Origin: Zymoseptoria tritici IPO323
Taxonomy: Eukaryota; Ascomycota; Dothideomycetes; Mycosphaerellales; Mycosphaerellaceae
Length of the DNA stretch: 64,000 nt
Direction of reading: 5' to 3'
Assembly: GCF_000219625.1 (NCBI RefSeq)
Contig: NC_018209.1
Span: 1,116,001 to 1,180,000, forward strand
Numbering within the stretch: position 1 is the first letter of the stretch; each line of letters begins with the position of its first letter. The notes beneath the pieces were generated by a model. It did not search any database. It worked only from the letters and a program-made list of their open reading frames with translations, and was not told the DNA's origin. Below, piece after piece: positions 10,556-20,591 of the stretch. Made by a program: the position numbers and the translations under genes.

Positions 10556-13213
10556 ATGTCACCAGTCCGACCTTTCAAGTCCATCGACGCACAAATCTCG
10601 AGTTCCAAATCCCCTCGCCGCGACTCAGCCACCATGGCCGAGCAGCGATCGGGTGAGAACGCCAAAGATGCGACTCAAAGCTTCTCCAAGGAAGAACAGA
10701 ACCCACTGGGAACTGACACGAACGACAAGTCCAAGCCGGGTATCACGTTCGCCGCGCAGGATAAGCTGCCGAAGCTTCCCATCCCGGATCTGGAGCAGAC
10801 TTGCAAGAGGTACTTGGCCTCTCTCGATCCTCTGCAGACTGCCCGCGAGCATCATGATAGTGAGAGGGCTATCAACGAGTTCCTTGAGGGGGAAGGTCCT
10901 GAGCTACAGGCTAAGCTCAAGGCGTATTCGGAGGGAAAGACCAGCTATATCGAGCAGTTTTGTAAGTCGAACTCATCATATTTTTCACACCCGTCACTAA
11001 CACAAGCCCCAGGGTACGACTCTTACCTCAACTTCGACAATCCGGTCGTGCTCAATTTGAACCCCTTCTTCTTGCTCGAAGATGATCCCACCCCAGCTCG
11101 TAACAACCAAGTCACTCGTGCTGCCTCTCTGGCTACCTCAGCCTTATCTTTCGTTCGTGCTGTCCGCAAGGAAGAACTCCCACCAGACATGATCCGAGGC
11201 ACGCCCATGGACATGTACCAATACTCTCGCATCTTTGGTACAGCTCGCATCCCAACCGAAAGCGGCTGTCATATCGGACAGGATCCCGGTGCCAAGCATA
11301 TTGTAGTTCTCTGCCGCGGACAATTCTACTGGTTCGATGTACTCGACGACAACCACGACCTCATCATGACCGAGAAGGATCTCAGTCTGAACTTGCAAGT
11401 CATCAACAATGACGCCGAGCAGATCCCAATCGGGGAAGCGGCCAAAGGAGCCGTCGGTGTCCTCAGCACTGAAAACCGCAAAATTTGGTCCAGCTTGCGC
11501 GAGCTCATTAGTAAGGACGAGGGCTCCAACAACAGCGACTGTCTCAACATCGTCGACTCTGCCTTGTTCATCCTCTGTCTGGACTACACCGAGCCCACTG
11601 CCAGCGCCGATCTCTGCATGAACATGCTCTGCGGTACATCCGAAATCGAACGTGGCGTCCAAGTCGGCACCTGCACCAACCGCTGGTACGACAAACTCCA
11701 AATCATCGTCTGCAAAAACGGCAGTGCAGGAATCAACTTCGAACACACCGGTGTCGACGGCCACACCGTCCTCCGCTTCGCCTCGGACATCTACACCGAT
11801 ACGATCCTCCGCTTCGCCCGCACAATCAACGGCCAAGCCCCCTCCCTCTGGGCCTCCTCCTCCCCGGACCCTTCCAAACGCGACCCCGCCTCCTTCGGCG
11901 ACGTCTCCACCACCCCCCACAAACTCGAATGGGACATGGTCCCCGAACTCGCGACCGCGGTCCGCTTCGCCGAAACCCGCCTCGCCGACCTGATCCAACA
12001 AAACGAATTCCGCACCCTCGAATTCGAACATTACGGCAAAAACTTCATCACCTCGATGGGTTTCTCCCCCGACGCATTCGTCCAAATGGCATTCCAAGCC
12101 GCTTACTACGGCATGTACGGCCGCATCGAATCCGTCTACGAACCCGCCATGACCAAAACCTTCTTCCACGGCCGGACCGAAGCCATTCGTCCGGTAACCC
12201 AAGAGTCCGTCGACTTCATGCGCACTTTCTGGGCGGAAAACCCACCCGCCAAAAAAATCGACGCCCTCAAAAAAGCCTGCGAGAAACACTCCGCTTTGAC
12301 AAAAGAGTGCGCCAAAGCCCAAGGCCACGACCGCCACCTGTACGCCTTGATGTCCCTCTGGCAACGCCAAATCGACGGCGACCCGGAAGTCAGTTCCTCC
12401 ACCCTCCCCAGCGGCACCGCGTCCCCCACCTCGGACGAAGAACACTCCGTCAACCCCTCCAACCGCTCCTCCTCCCCCGCCTCCCCTCACCGCACTGCGC
12501 ACCCGACCCTGCCCCCCATCTTCGCCGACCCGGGCTGGGACAAAATCAACAACACCATCCTCTCGACGTCCAACTGCGGCAATCCTTCCCTCCGACACTT
12601 CGGTTTCGGTCCCACTTCCGGGGAAGGGTTCGGGATTGGGTATATTATCAAAGACGGGAGTGTGAGTATCTGTGCGAGTAGTAAACATCGCCAGACGAAG
12701 AGGTATATCGATGCGTTGGAGAGTTACTTTTTGGAGGTGAGGAAGTTGTTGAAGATGACAGCGAGGAAGGGGACGTTTGGGCAGGAGAAGGGTGCTAGTC
12801 GGGCGAGGGAGGTGGAGGAACAGAGGCCGAAGGCGAATCGGGTTAAGAGTAGGGGACGGGTGGTTGCGGCTAACGCCACCGACGCAAAACCTGGAAAGAA
12901 GGTGACTGGACAAGATGAGGAAGATGAAGCGGCGGGTAGTGATGATGATGGACTTGGTGGTTGTAAGTTTTCCCTCTTCCGTTTTCTTGTTTTGTTTGGA
13001 GCTTCCTGCTTCGCCCGGAGCTTCCTGCTTCATCTACATGACCTGTGGGAACGCTTGCTAACGCTTTGTGTGTTTATCACAGATGGATTCTTCGACGCAG
13101 GCATGCTCGCCAAAGCGCTCAAGTCCAAAGACGAAGATAACGAGCAGAGGCCCAGTGAGAGGGTTGCGCAGAGGAGGGAGGTGGGGAAGAGGTTGAGGTT
13201 GATGGAGTATTGA
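10556..13213 (+). CDS. Carnitine O-acetyltransferase (cytosolic FacC/Yat type)
   Basis: This enzyme transfers acetyl groups between CoA and carnitine so that acetyl units can be shuttled between compartments during growth on acetate or fatty acids. There are three exons: 10556-10961, 11013-12962 and 13083-13213 (828 residues). The choline/carnitine acyltransferase signature is clear. After splicing, residues 133-155 read EQFWYDSYLN..NPVVLNLNPFF, and the catalytic histidine is in NFEHTG near residue 380. The C-terminal GYGFFDAGMLAKAL is formed only when the second intron is removed. A Ser/Pro-rich insert precedes the last third, and the C-terminus is basic then acidic. No clear mitochondrial presequence is seen, which suggests the cytosolic form. 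A second ATG at 10634 has an excellent context (GCCACCATGG) and may be the real start. Both introns (51 and 120 bp) are multiples of three without stops. Confidence 0.9.
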   Translation: MSPVRPFKSIDAQISSSKSPRRDSATMAEQRSGENAKDATQSFSKEEQNPLGTDTNDKSKPGITFAAQDKLPKLPIPDLEQTCKRYLASLDPLQTAREHHDSERAINEFLEGEGPELQAKLKAYSEGKTSYIEQFCKSNSSYFSHPSLTQAPGYDSYLNFDNPVVLNLNPFFLLEDDPTPARNNQVTRAASLATSALSFVRAVRKEELPPDMIRGTPMDMYQYSRIFGTARIPTESGCHIGQDPGAKHIVVLCRGQFYWFDVLDDNHDLIMTEKDLSLNLQVINNDAEQIPIGEAAKGAVGVLSTENRKIWSSLRELISKDEGSNNSDCLNIVDSALFILCLDYTEPTASADLCMNMLCGTSEIERGVQVGTCTNRWYDKLQIIVCKNGSAGINFEHTGVDGHTVLRFASDIYTDTILRFARTINGQAPSLWASSSPDPSKRDPASFGDVSTTPHKLEWDMVPELATAVRFAETRLADLIQQNEFRTLEFEHYGKNFITSMGFSPDAFVQMAFQAAYYGMYGRIESVYEPAMTKTFFHGRTEAIRPVTQESVDFMRTFWAENPPAKKIDALKKACEKHSALTKECAKAQGHDRHLYALMSLWQRQIDGDPEVSSSTLPSGTASPTSDEEHSVNPSNRSSSPASPHRTAHPTLPPIFADPGWDKINNTILSTSNCGNPSLRHFGFGPTSGEGFGIGYIIKDGSVSICASSKHRQTKRYIDALESYFLEVRKLLKMTARKGTFGQEKGASRAREVEEQRPKANRVKSRGRVVAANATDAKPGKKVTGQDEEDEAAGSDDDGLGGCKFSLFRFLVLFGASCFARSFLLHLHDLWERLLTLCVFITDGFFDAGMLAKALKSKDEDNEQRPSERVAQRREVGKRLRLMEY

Positions 13214-14400
13214 GGAACTTTCGTTGATATCGACGGCATGCCGTGCTCGTTATCGTTGGTGGGCCAATGAAGGAAGGCGAGGAATTGTGAGGGAGATGGA
13301 TTCAGGATGGCCGATGAGAGAGTGACTGTACATGGAGGTTTATACTTGTGCATAGACCATGCTGCCCAGAAGAACAATCAACCAACCTGCACTATACAGC
13401 CTACCTTACACGTAGTAGCAACCCCGAATCCTCCTTTACTGCAGTCTCCTCAACACCAGAACCCCTCGGTGAAAGCCATGTCTGCACATCACCCTCATCT
13501 CGACCTTTCATCAAAACCACCCTTTAGAGTAAGTAGACCGCTACAGGATCACCGAGATGAAGGCTCTGTCCGCCGCAGCGTACCGCCGTAGGCTGAGACA
13601 GTACTCATCATCGGACTGAAACGCCAAGGGCTACTCGTCCGGATCTGCGAAGGATATGGGAGTTGGAGAGATGGAGGAGGGGAAGTTTTTTGGGAACTTC
13701 GCTTTTGTGTCGGAGTGCCGTGCAATGCAGGAGTTATTTGCTGCCTTCGATTGCTAACTCTGATGTTTGTGAATCATTCAGGGGAATTTCTGCCGTTGCA
13801 GCGAGGGAGGGAAGGGGACCTTGTAGTGACTGATGAGTAGGCTGTGGAGTTTGGGATGTATGGCTGGCGGTATGTTTGAGGAGGGATGGAACAAGCTAGG
13901 CGGAGTGGAGATTGGGAACGGAATGTACAGCGAGGTTGGCACATCGGGAGTGGTCATCTCTGGCTGTGCGTCTGTAGCCACCAGTCAACGTCGTATTGAG
14001 AGTTAGCGATACGAGGTACGGTGACTCAGGGAGATTCCAATCCCAAGGGGTACGACTGTGGTGATCACGCCTTGGACGCTCGAGTTGTTAAGTCCGTCCG
14101 CGCAGACGACGAACTTGGACGTAGCGATGTTCAACGTGAAGCGATGGATCAGGGGTATGGAGTGCTCAGTCTCGCAGTCCTGTCCTTCATCGATCGATGG
14201 TTTCGGTAGGTGGAGGTCCCCTGTATACTTGCCGCTTAGGGCGAGAGCTTCAACATGTCGTTGGAAGAGGGAAGTTTGCTGGCTGCTGGTGAGCTGGTAG
14301 CCCAGGTAGGTTTCGAGTTCCTGACCAAACCGAAAGCAGAGGTGTGGTGTGTTGTCGAGCGTGTGCCGGGATGGAGGCAGAGTCGTAGTCCAACGATAGA
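13214..14400. other. Intergenic region
   Basis: About 1.2 kb lies between the carnitine acetyltransferase and the end of the HET gene. I see only short, unconvincing reading frames on both strands. Confidence 0.5.
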
Positions 14401-16730
14401 TCAGTGAGGTCCACTGCCACGACTGATATCTCCCCCTGCCCTCAGGAGCTCAGACGCACGAAGAGCCGTTGCCGTATTTCCCTCTGCGACGATAGGATCT
14501 GCGGCACAGTCAACCAGCATTGCAATGGTTCTGGCGTTATTGGTCCGCGAGATTGCAATTCCGAGAGGCGTGCGACCGTCCCGATCTCGAGCATTGACAT
14601 CAACACCCTTGCCCAATAGTTTCTCAACCGTCCTCACATTGGCATCGTCTTCGAAGTCACACGCAACATGCAGAGGTGTACGACCAGCGTCGTCTCGAGC
14701 ACGGGGATCAGCACCGCTGTCCAGCAGCAGTTGTACGGCGTCGAACGTGATGTTACCTTTTACATGGACCTTGTTGTGCGCACACGCAATATGTAGAGCT
14801 TTTGCTCCGTGAGGTCCCTGTGCAGAATGAGTGTCGAGACCGTCATAAGCCAGAAGATATTCACAGATCCTTTTCCTTCCATACGCCTTTTCGCGCGGTC
14901 CGTCAAACAACAAGGCAAGACCCAGGGCTGTGTATCCGCGGCTTCTGACGTGGGTGGCATTTAGGTGTGGCGAGCAGTCCTTCGCGTTGACGTCGATATG
15001 TGCACTCTCGAGCAATGTTTTCACTCCCCTCGTTGAGCGGGACCGCACAGCTGCTAGCAGCGGTGTGTCGCCAAGTTTCCAGAATGGAGATTCGTGAAAA
15101 GGGCCGCATTTCGCACGTTCATTGATATTCGTCCGCTCGATCAACAAGATGATAATTTGGCGACTGTAAAAGTAGGGAGCGACTGCTAAATGAAGTGCAG
15201 GCGGAGCCGAACCTGTTCCTGCCAGGCCTGTGACGTCCACGGCAAGAAACAGGAGCATCGCTGCTGCATTCTTTTCATGGATCACCAGATGCAGGAACGG
15301 TAAAAGGTTGCCGTAAGCTGCTGCTATCGTATCCTGACATGACCTCATACAGGCGCCGCAAATGTCATCGCTGCCCAATATGAACGTGAATTCCATCGTT
15401 ACGCCGCATCGTGCTGGGTACATCTGAATGGGGCGAAGATTGTTGAGAGCGCAATAAATCTGTCGCCATGTATCTGTGATGATATGGATCGCAGTGGTCG
15501 CCTGTTCTTTAATGGCTCTGTTCAGCGCGCCGGTAATTTGACGAAGTCCTGTTGCAGCGTACCAGACCTTTGCCACTCCCCAAAGCTGTAGTCGGACCGC
15601 CCAACGGGCGTCGATGCCTGTCGGCCTATTGAGCAGAGCACATTCGGCCAAATCGGATGCAATCAGGTCTTGGCAAGACAGGATGCTACTGACAGATACA
15701 TCCAAGATATTCGCTAGTTCCTGGCATGTCTGCCGTACATCGTCCAATCCGGCAGGAGGTCTCTCAGCGAACTCATGCTGCAGAACTTTATGAGCTAGGC
15801 GGAATAAGTCGAGACTGTAGTCTGCCCGAATTGGGACTGCATTTGTAAGTTTTGCAATGCCGAGGACGCCGTATACTTTGTCTCTCGGATCCGAACATTG
15901 CAGGTGTCGTGCCGACAAGATTTGGTCAAGGAGCCGGCTGTCGGCTGAGGTCTTGCTGGCCTGTATGAACATCGCTCTGGCCGGGCTCTTCATGATCCTC
16001 TCATACGTGTACTGCGATTCTGCTCTCGACCCGAGCGGCGTGCGGATGTGAAGGATGACAGATGTGAAGTCTATCCATGTGGCGACCTTCCCACCACACA
16101 TGATATCGATCTTACGGTCCGCCAAAGCAAGTTCTTGGAGTACCCACAATCGAGTCCAATACCGCCTCTCGCATAACCGGCGTATTGCGGTGCCTTCGCG
16201 CGAACGCCACAGGATTTGCGACTTGGTGTCGTCGGACTGGGTCGTCGTCCTGATTCTCGTGAAAGCACGCATGCCAAGATCACTTTCCTCGTAGGCAGGT
16301 CCAAGCCACAAGACCACGAGAGCGGCCGAGCTATAGATATCAGCCATCAGGCTGACCTGTTGGCCGCGTTCCTCGAGATCGGTCTGATCGACACATATCG
16401 CATCGGTCCAGAAGTACCGGCTCGCATAGGCAGGAAGCTGTCGCGCTTGCAAGAGAAATCGTAATAGATTCTTGGTAACAGGCAACATGCCTGAGTTGAC
16501 CTCGATGTGGCAGTTTGGATCGTCTTGGCCCCAGGTGTACGACAGTGCTGCGAATGGAGGCGCATTGTGAAGACATTCGTTGGCGAGGAGGACTCTGACA
16601 GGGCTGGTTTTGGAAGTATCTTCAGCAGACGAAACTCTTTCTTCGCGGCGTCGACGGGCTCAAAGATTGTACGTTCTAGACCGCGTACAGTTGGAAGGGC
16701 CATCGCGGCGACGTCCAATGATTGAGTCAA
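14401..16730 (-). pseudogene. HET-domain protein with ankyrin repeats, apparent frameshift near the N-terminus
   Basis: HET-domain proteins act in fungal allorecognition and can trigger incompatibility cell death. A 695-residue frame runs from 16488 to 14401. It has the HET core WTDAICVDQTDLEERGQQV..MADIYS near residues 25-50, WLGPAYEES, and RYWTRLWVLQELALA. Roughly residues 405-690 contain several ankyrin-type repeats (GRTPLHVAC, DGRTPLGIAIS). The expected HET start lies upstream in two frames. Positions 16730-16600 encode EFRLLKILPKPAL, while ANECLHNAPPFAALSYTWG joins the main frame. There is no ATG in the main frame above 16488 and no plausible intron between, so a 1-nt indel near 16595 is inferred. 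It could be a sequencing error. Alternatively a shortened protein starts at 16488 and lacks the SYTWG part of the domain. Confidence 0.75.
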
Positions 16731-17180
16731 AGCAGCAGCCCAGTCATGGACGTCTGGTCGTGCTCAGTGTCTACTGCATGTTCGTCCATGCGGTCGGCAA
16801 TGATCTGGCACAGACTTGGGTTGCGGCGCGAGCCATGTCCTCCGCAGCCTTCCAGCTCATCTGGTGTAGAATCCTTCGTAAGAACTAGCCGGTTGCATCT
16901 GGTTACTTTGGATTCTTCCAGCTGCACGATGTAGACATGGAGCGCGAAGAGATCGAGACGTAGAAAGTGCGCGCGTCGTCCTAACACCTCTTTTCGCAAC
17001 TTGAAGGAAGGGGGTTCAAGTGAGTAGTAACGCCACCGATCGAGTCTCCAACTACTGTGCGCTGTCCGCATGTCGTGTCACGGGCATGGTCTCTAGCCGA
17101 GCGTCCTAGTGTGGACCATTCGACGTAGAGATCGATAGCCGAGATGTTGCTGACAATGGAAGGGTCAGGTTCGTGGGAGT
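16731..17180. promoter_or_regulatory. Divergent intergenic region
   Basis: This short region lies between the HET gene (minus) and the PPR-type gene (plus) and must hold both promoters. No specific site stands out. Confidence 0.4.
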
Positions 17181-17282
17181 GTGGAGTTTTTGGCAGAAGC
17201 CAGCAAGCGGACTCAGCTCCGAGGAATCTTTAGACCTAACTCTCGAGGAGCCGCGAAAGATCTCTCTGTTTTACAACATTCA

Positions 17283-19313
17283 ATGCGTCCCACGACCTCC
17301 GCGATCGATCCGCTTTGGCAATGCTTATGTCCTTCTTGGACGCAAAGTAGCATTCCCAGAGCCTCTCGCGCACTATCCCGACCTCGAAGGACACCGCAAC
17401 CATGTCCCGCGAAAACGCAACGAGCTCTGCTCTCGAGCACTTCTCGACGACGAAATCAAAGCCATCATGAGCCGGCGAGCACACTCTACGACAATCTATT
17501 CCGACCTCAGGGAACATCTTCATTCCGACCTTTCGGTGAACCGCCTGCGCCTGCGTCTTTGCCAGCGCCAGCGCCAGTACCACCATCAAGCTATTCGAAA
17601 GCACCAGCGTTCCAACCCGTTCGAGAACGAACCAAAGCCAATGCATCCTCAGCAACCCTCCCCTCGAATCTCCACCTCGAAGAAACCAATGTCATCTATA
17701 CCCGTCTCCAAGCCTTCGCAACCGACGGACAATATGAGGAAACGCGGCAGGTCGCCGAGTATCTCGTCCGGACCAGGCGGGAGCAGCCAAACTTGCAGCT
17801 CTACCGCGCTCTGATCCTGAGTAACATTGATTCTAAAAAAGGCGCAGCCTGGCGAGTGAGCGAATACCTCGACGAGATGGCTGCCGAAGGGCTGCAAATG
17901 GATGTGGGGATCTGTCACGCCGTGTTGAAAGTGGTAGCTGTGCACTTGGACCACTTGTTGAGGGAAGATGTATTGGACTATATGACGAAGAGATGGTACA
18001 ACCTCACGGTGGATGGGGCGCACGATGTCGCAGCGGGATATTTTCGCGAAGGCAGATTTGAGCAAGCACTCCTGCAAATGGGCAAGATGAGGAAGGACGG
18101 CGTGCCGATAGACAGGTGGCTGTGGGACATGTCGCTCTTCACTCTGTGCGACGCTGGGGAAATCGAAGAGGCGTACAGGACTGTGCGAACACGATGGGAC
18201 TCTCCACACGAGACGAGGATTGGAACAGGAGTCTGGTGGTTCCTCCTCGACAAAGCGAGTGAAGCGAGACACTACGACGGCACAAGTCTAGCATGGCAGA
18301 CCCATGTGAAGCCAGGATACATGAACCCGTCCTCGGGAATGTGCCTCAACGTCCTGGCGACAGCAGCACACGCAGGAGACGCTGCTCTTGCAACAGAAGT
18401 CTTCTCCCACCTGAGCAAACGTGGCACTGCTTTCCAGCCAATTCACTACGAACTCCTCATCTCCGCCTACCTCGCCGCGGATCCGCCAGACGTAACCCGT
18501 GCCTTGAGCATCCTCACCATCATGCCGCTCGAAAAGCTCGAGCCGACTTTAGCAGAGACCCGCTCGCTCTTCTCTTACCTCAAAGACAAACCCGCCCTCG
18601 TTGGGCAGCTGTTCAACCACCTGCGAAGTCTACACGCACAGAATCGCAAGATTCCCATCGCTGTGTTGAACCTGCTGATCGAATGCTACGTCGAACAACG
18701 AAATCTCCAAGAAGCACTGAAGATTTACAAAGTGATTCACACATTCGCACCGATGGAGCAAGGCGCGCAAAAGAGCTACGCCAACATCGAGACCTTCAAC
18801 ATGCTGTTCAAGGCGTGTCGCACGACCAGTCCACCGGACGAGAAGCAAGCGAGCTTCTTGGTGTCCGAACTCCTCGCACTGCGCATCGTTCCGACTGCAT
18901 TGACGTATGATCGACTCATCCTCGTGTACGTCGAAGCCGCGAAACATGCTTTGGAATCAGTGCCTGCGTCCACCTCAGCCGCAGTCGACGACGACATCTT
19001 CGCCGCCCGCGCCGCCACCTCAGCCGCTCAGGACCGCGGGAAAGAGCTCCTCGATTGGGCTTTCCGGCATTTCCTCGACATGCAACCGTTAGGATGGATG
19101 CCGCGGTTCGGCACGCTGGAATTGTTGGCTGTGCAGCTTGCGAAGGTGGGAGACGAGAGGTGTTGGGATGTGTTGCAGTTGGCGGGCGATAAGGGTAGTG
19201 AGGTGGAGGGTTGGCAGAAGAAGGGCAAGTTGGCGAGGGCGAATGTGGAGAGGGCGTGGGAGAAGGCGACGGCTGAGGATGAGCACGTGGCGCAGGGATC
19301 TTTGACAGGGTGA
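17283..19313 (+). CDS. Mitochondrial PPR/TPR-like RNA-associated protein
   Basis: This single-exon frame has no clear named ortholog from memory. The frame is open from 17181, but the ATG at 17283 begins a better mitochondrial presequence (MRPTTSAI, then Arg/Ser-rich with few acidic residues for about 60 residues). From there the protein has 676 residues. The rest is helical-repeat-like with pentatricopeptide character: YRALILSNIDSKKG, AGYFREGRFEQALLQMGKMRKDGVPIDRWLW, LNLLIECYVEQRNLQEALKIYKVI and YANIETFNMLFKACR. Fungal PPR proteins of this kind bind mitochondrial transcripts or assist the mitoribosome; that role is inference. It diverges from the HET gene and converges on the acidic-protein gene downstream. 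Confidence 0.7.
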   Translation: MRPTTSAIDPLWQCLCPSWTQSSIPRASRALSRPRRTPQPCPAKTQRALLSSTSRRRNQSHHEPASTLYDNLFRPQGTSSFRPFGEPPAPASLPAPAPVPPSSYSKAPAFQPVRERTKANASSATLPSNLHLEETNVIYTRLQAFATDGQYEETRQVAEYLVRTRREQPNLQLYRALILSNIDSKKGAAWRVSEYLDEMAAEGLQMDVGICHAVLKVVAVHLDHLLREDVLDYMTKRWYNLTVDGAHDVAAGYFREGRFEQALLQMGKMRKDGVPIDRWLWDMSLFTLCDAGEIEEAYRTVRTRWDSPHETRIGTGVWWFLLDKASEARHYDGTSLAWQTHVKPGYMNPSSGMCLNVLATAAHAGDAALATEVFSHLSKRGTAFQPIHYELLISAYLAADPPDVTRALSILTIMPLEKLEPTLAETRSLFSYLKDKPALVGQLFNHLRSLHAQNRKIPIAVLNLLIECYVEQRNLQEALKIYKVIHTFAPMEQGAQKSYANIETFNMLFKACRTTSPPDEKQASFLVSELLALRIVPTALTYDRLILVYVEAAKHALESVPASTSAAVDDDIFAARAATSAAQDRGKELLDWAFRHFLDMQPLGWMPRFGTLELLAVQLAKVGDERCWDVLQLAGDKGSEVEGWQKKGKLARANVERAWEKATAEDEHVAQGSLTG

Positions 19314-19536
19314 GCTGTCAGTCAGGACTGCCGAACGCATGCTTGCGTAAATTCCTCTGATGGCTGGCCCTTTCTGAAGCGTATGTTGCCTTCGCGAGTC
19401 GCATTATTCCCAGCTCTGTACCCGAGAACAAAGCGACATCGGACGCGAGACCTGTCGGAGCCGACATACACGGCCTGCCCATGCATCTGCGAACATTTGC
19501 ACGCGTCTGCCGGCGAGACAGTCCACCGTCGCCTCA

Positions 19537-20591
19537 TCAGTCTTTCTCTTTTCCTTTCTCGCTATCGCCTGCTGCCTTACCACCACCATCGAACATGACC
19601 GCAAGATCGACGCTCCTCGCGGCCTTAGGAACAGGCTGAACAGGTGCAACGCCTCGGAGACTGTTGAAGTTGTTGTTGCTTTGCTTGCGGATGATGCCAC
19701 GGGGCATGTTGCGACGGATAGAGCCCTGGAGGAACATGGATCAGCACGACATAAAGGTATTGCACACACCGTCATACGTACTGTGCGGGATGAGGACTTC
19801 AGCTTATTAGCCTTGCCTGCAGCATCGGACTCCTTGTTCATCTTCTCGCCACTAGCGTCTGCGGCCTCCTTGCCCTCCTCCTCTTGGTCTGCTGGCTGCT
19901 CCTCCGGAATGGTGGCTGGTAGACCGAAACTCGCAGAAGACAGGTTCAGAGCTCCGAACTCCTCCGCAACGCTGGCTCGCTTGCCTGATGTAGCAGCTCG
20001 TCCTTCTTGTCTTCTTCGCCCTTGTTCTTTCCCTCTTCATGCTTCTCCTTCTCCTTCTGCTCATTCCCTCTCTTCTCGACCTCTTCTGTGGACTTCGGGA
20101 ATGAATTCGCGGAGTCGTGTGGGAACGGAGGCGAGCCTGTTGGCGCGAGCAACTCTGCGTCTACTTGTTCGATAATGCTCTGCGAAGGATCAGTGACTGG
20201 TCGCCGAGGAGATCGTGTACAAACGCACCTGAATTGTTTCCGCCAGTCTCACGGTGTCGAGACACTTGGCATGCTCATAGGCGATGGGACAGTATGCTTG
20301 CGCGACTGCAGTCTCTGCGGCTGCCAGTTGGGACCGCATGGCAGCCCAGTCGCCATCATCTTCTGTCGCCACCAGGAAGACGAGGTATTGCGCGCGAAAC
20401 ACTTCTGGAAGATCTGCACGCTCAAGGAGAACCGCGCACACTTTTCGTACTGCGACCTCAGCGGCATCGGTATCCGACTCGTTGAAGTCGATCACGAGAT
20501 CACAGCAGATGTCAACCATGTCGCTAATGGAACCATTCCAGTCTATCGCGCGGTCGAGGAGCGATCCTTCGTCGTGGTCGGTGGTCGCCAT
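19537..20591 (-). CDS. Unrecognised acidic, multi-exon protein
   Basis: I do not recognise this protein. Exon 1 (20591-20229) encodes 121 residues from MATTDHDEGS, helical and acidic, with SDMVDICCDLVIDF and LERADLPEVFRAQYLVFLV. A 49-bp intron (20228-20180) leads to an exon that is Glu/Lys-rich (KSTEEVEKRGNEQKEKEK). The last exon (19725-19537) follows a clear 56-bp intron (19781-19726) and encodes GSIRRNMPRGIIRKQSNNN and a C-terminus ending KGKEKD. The middle exon needs a frame change near 19960: it is open to 19946 in one frame, while the segment leading into the last intron (SSASFGLPATIPEEQ) is in another. A GC-AG intron starting at CAG|GCAAGC would fix this, as would a sequencing error. 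The conserved-looking last exon and the canonical outer introns argue that the gene is real. Confidence 0.55.

Noticed and set aside
11144..13033. A 629-codon minus-strand frame opposite the carnitine acetyltransferase
   Set aside because: It is a shadow frame created by GC-rich codon bias. The plus strand has clear family motifs, and the minus frame is low-complexity Gly/Val/Glu.
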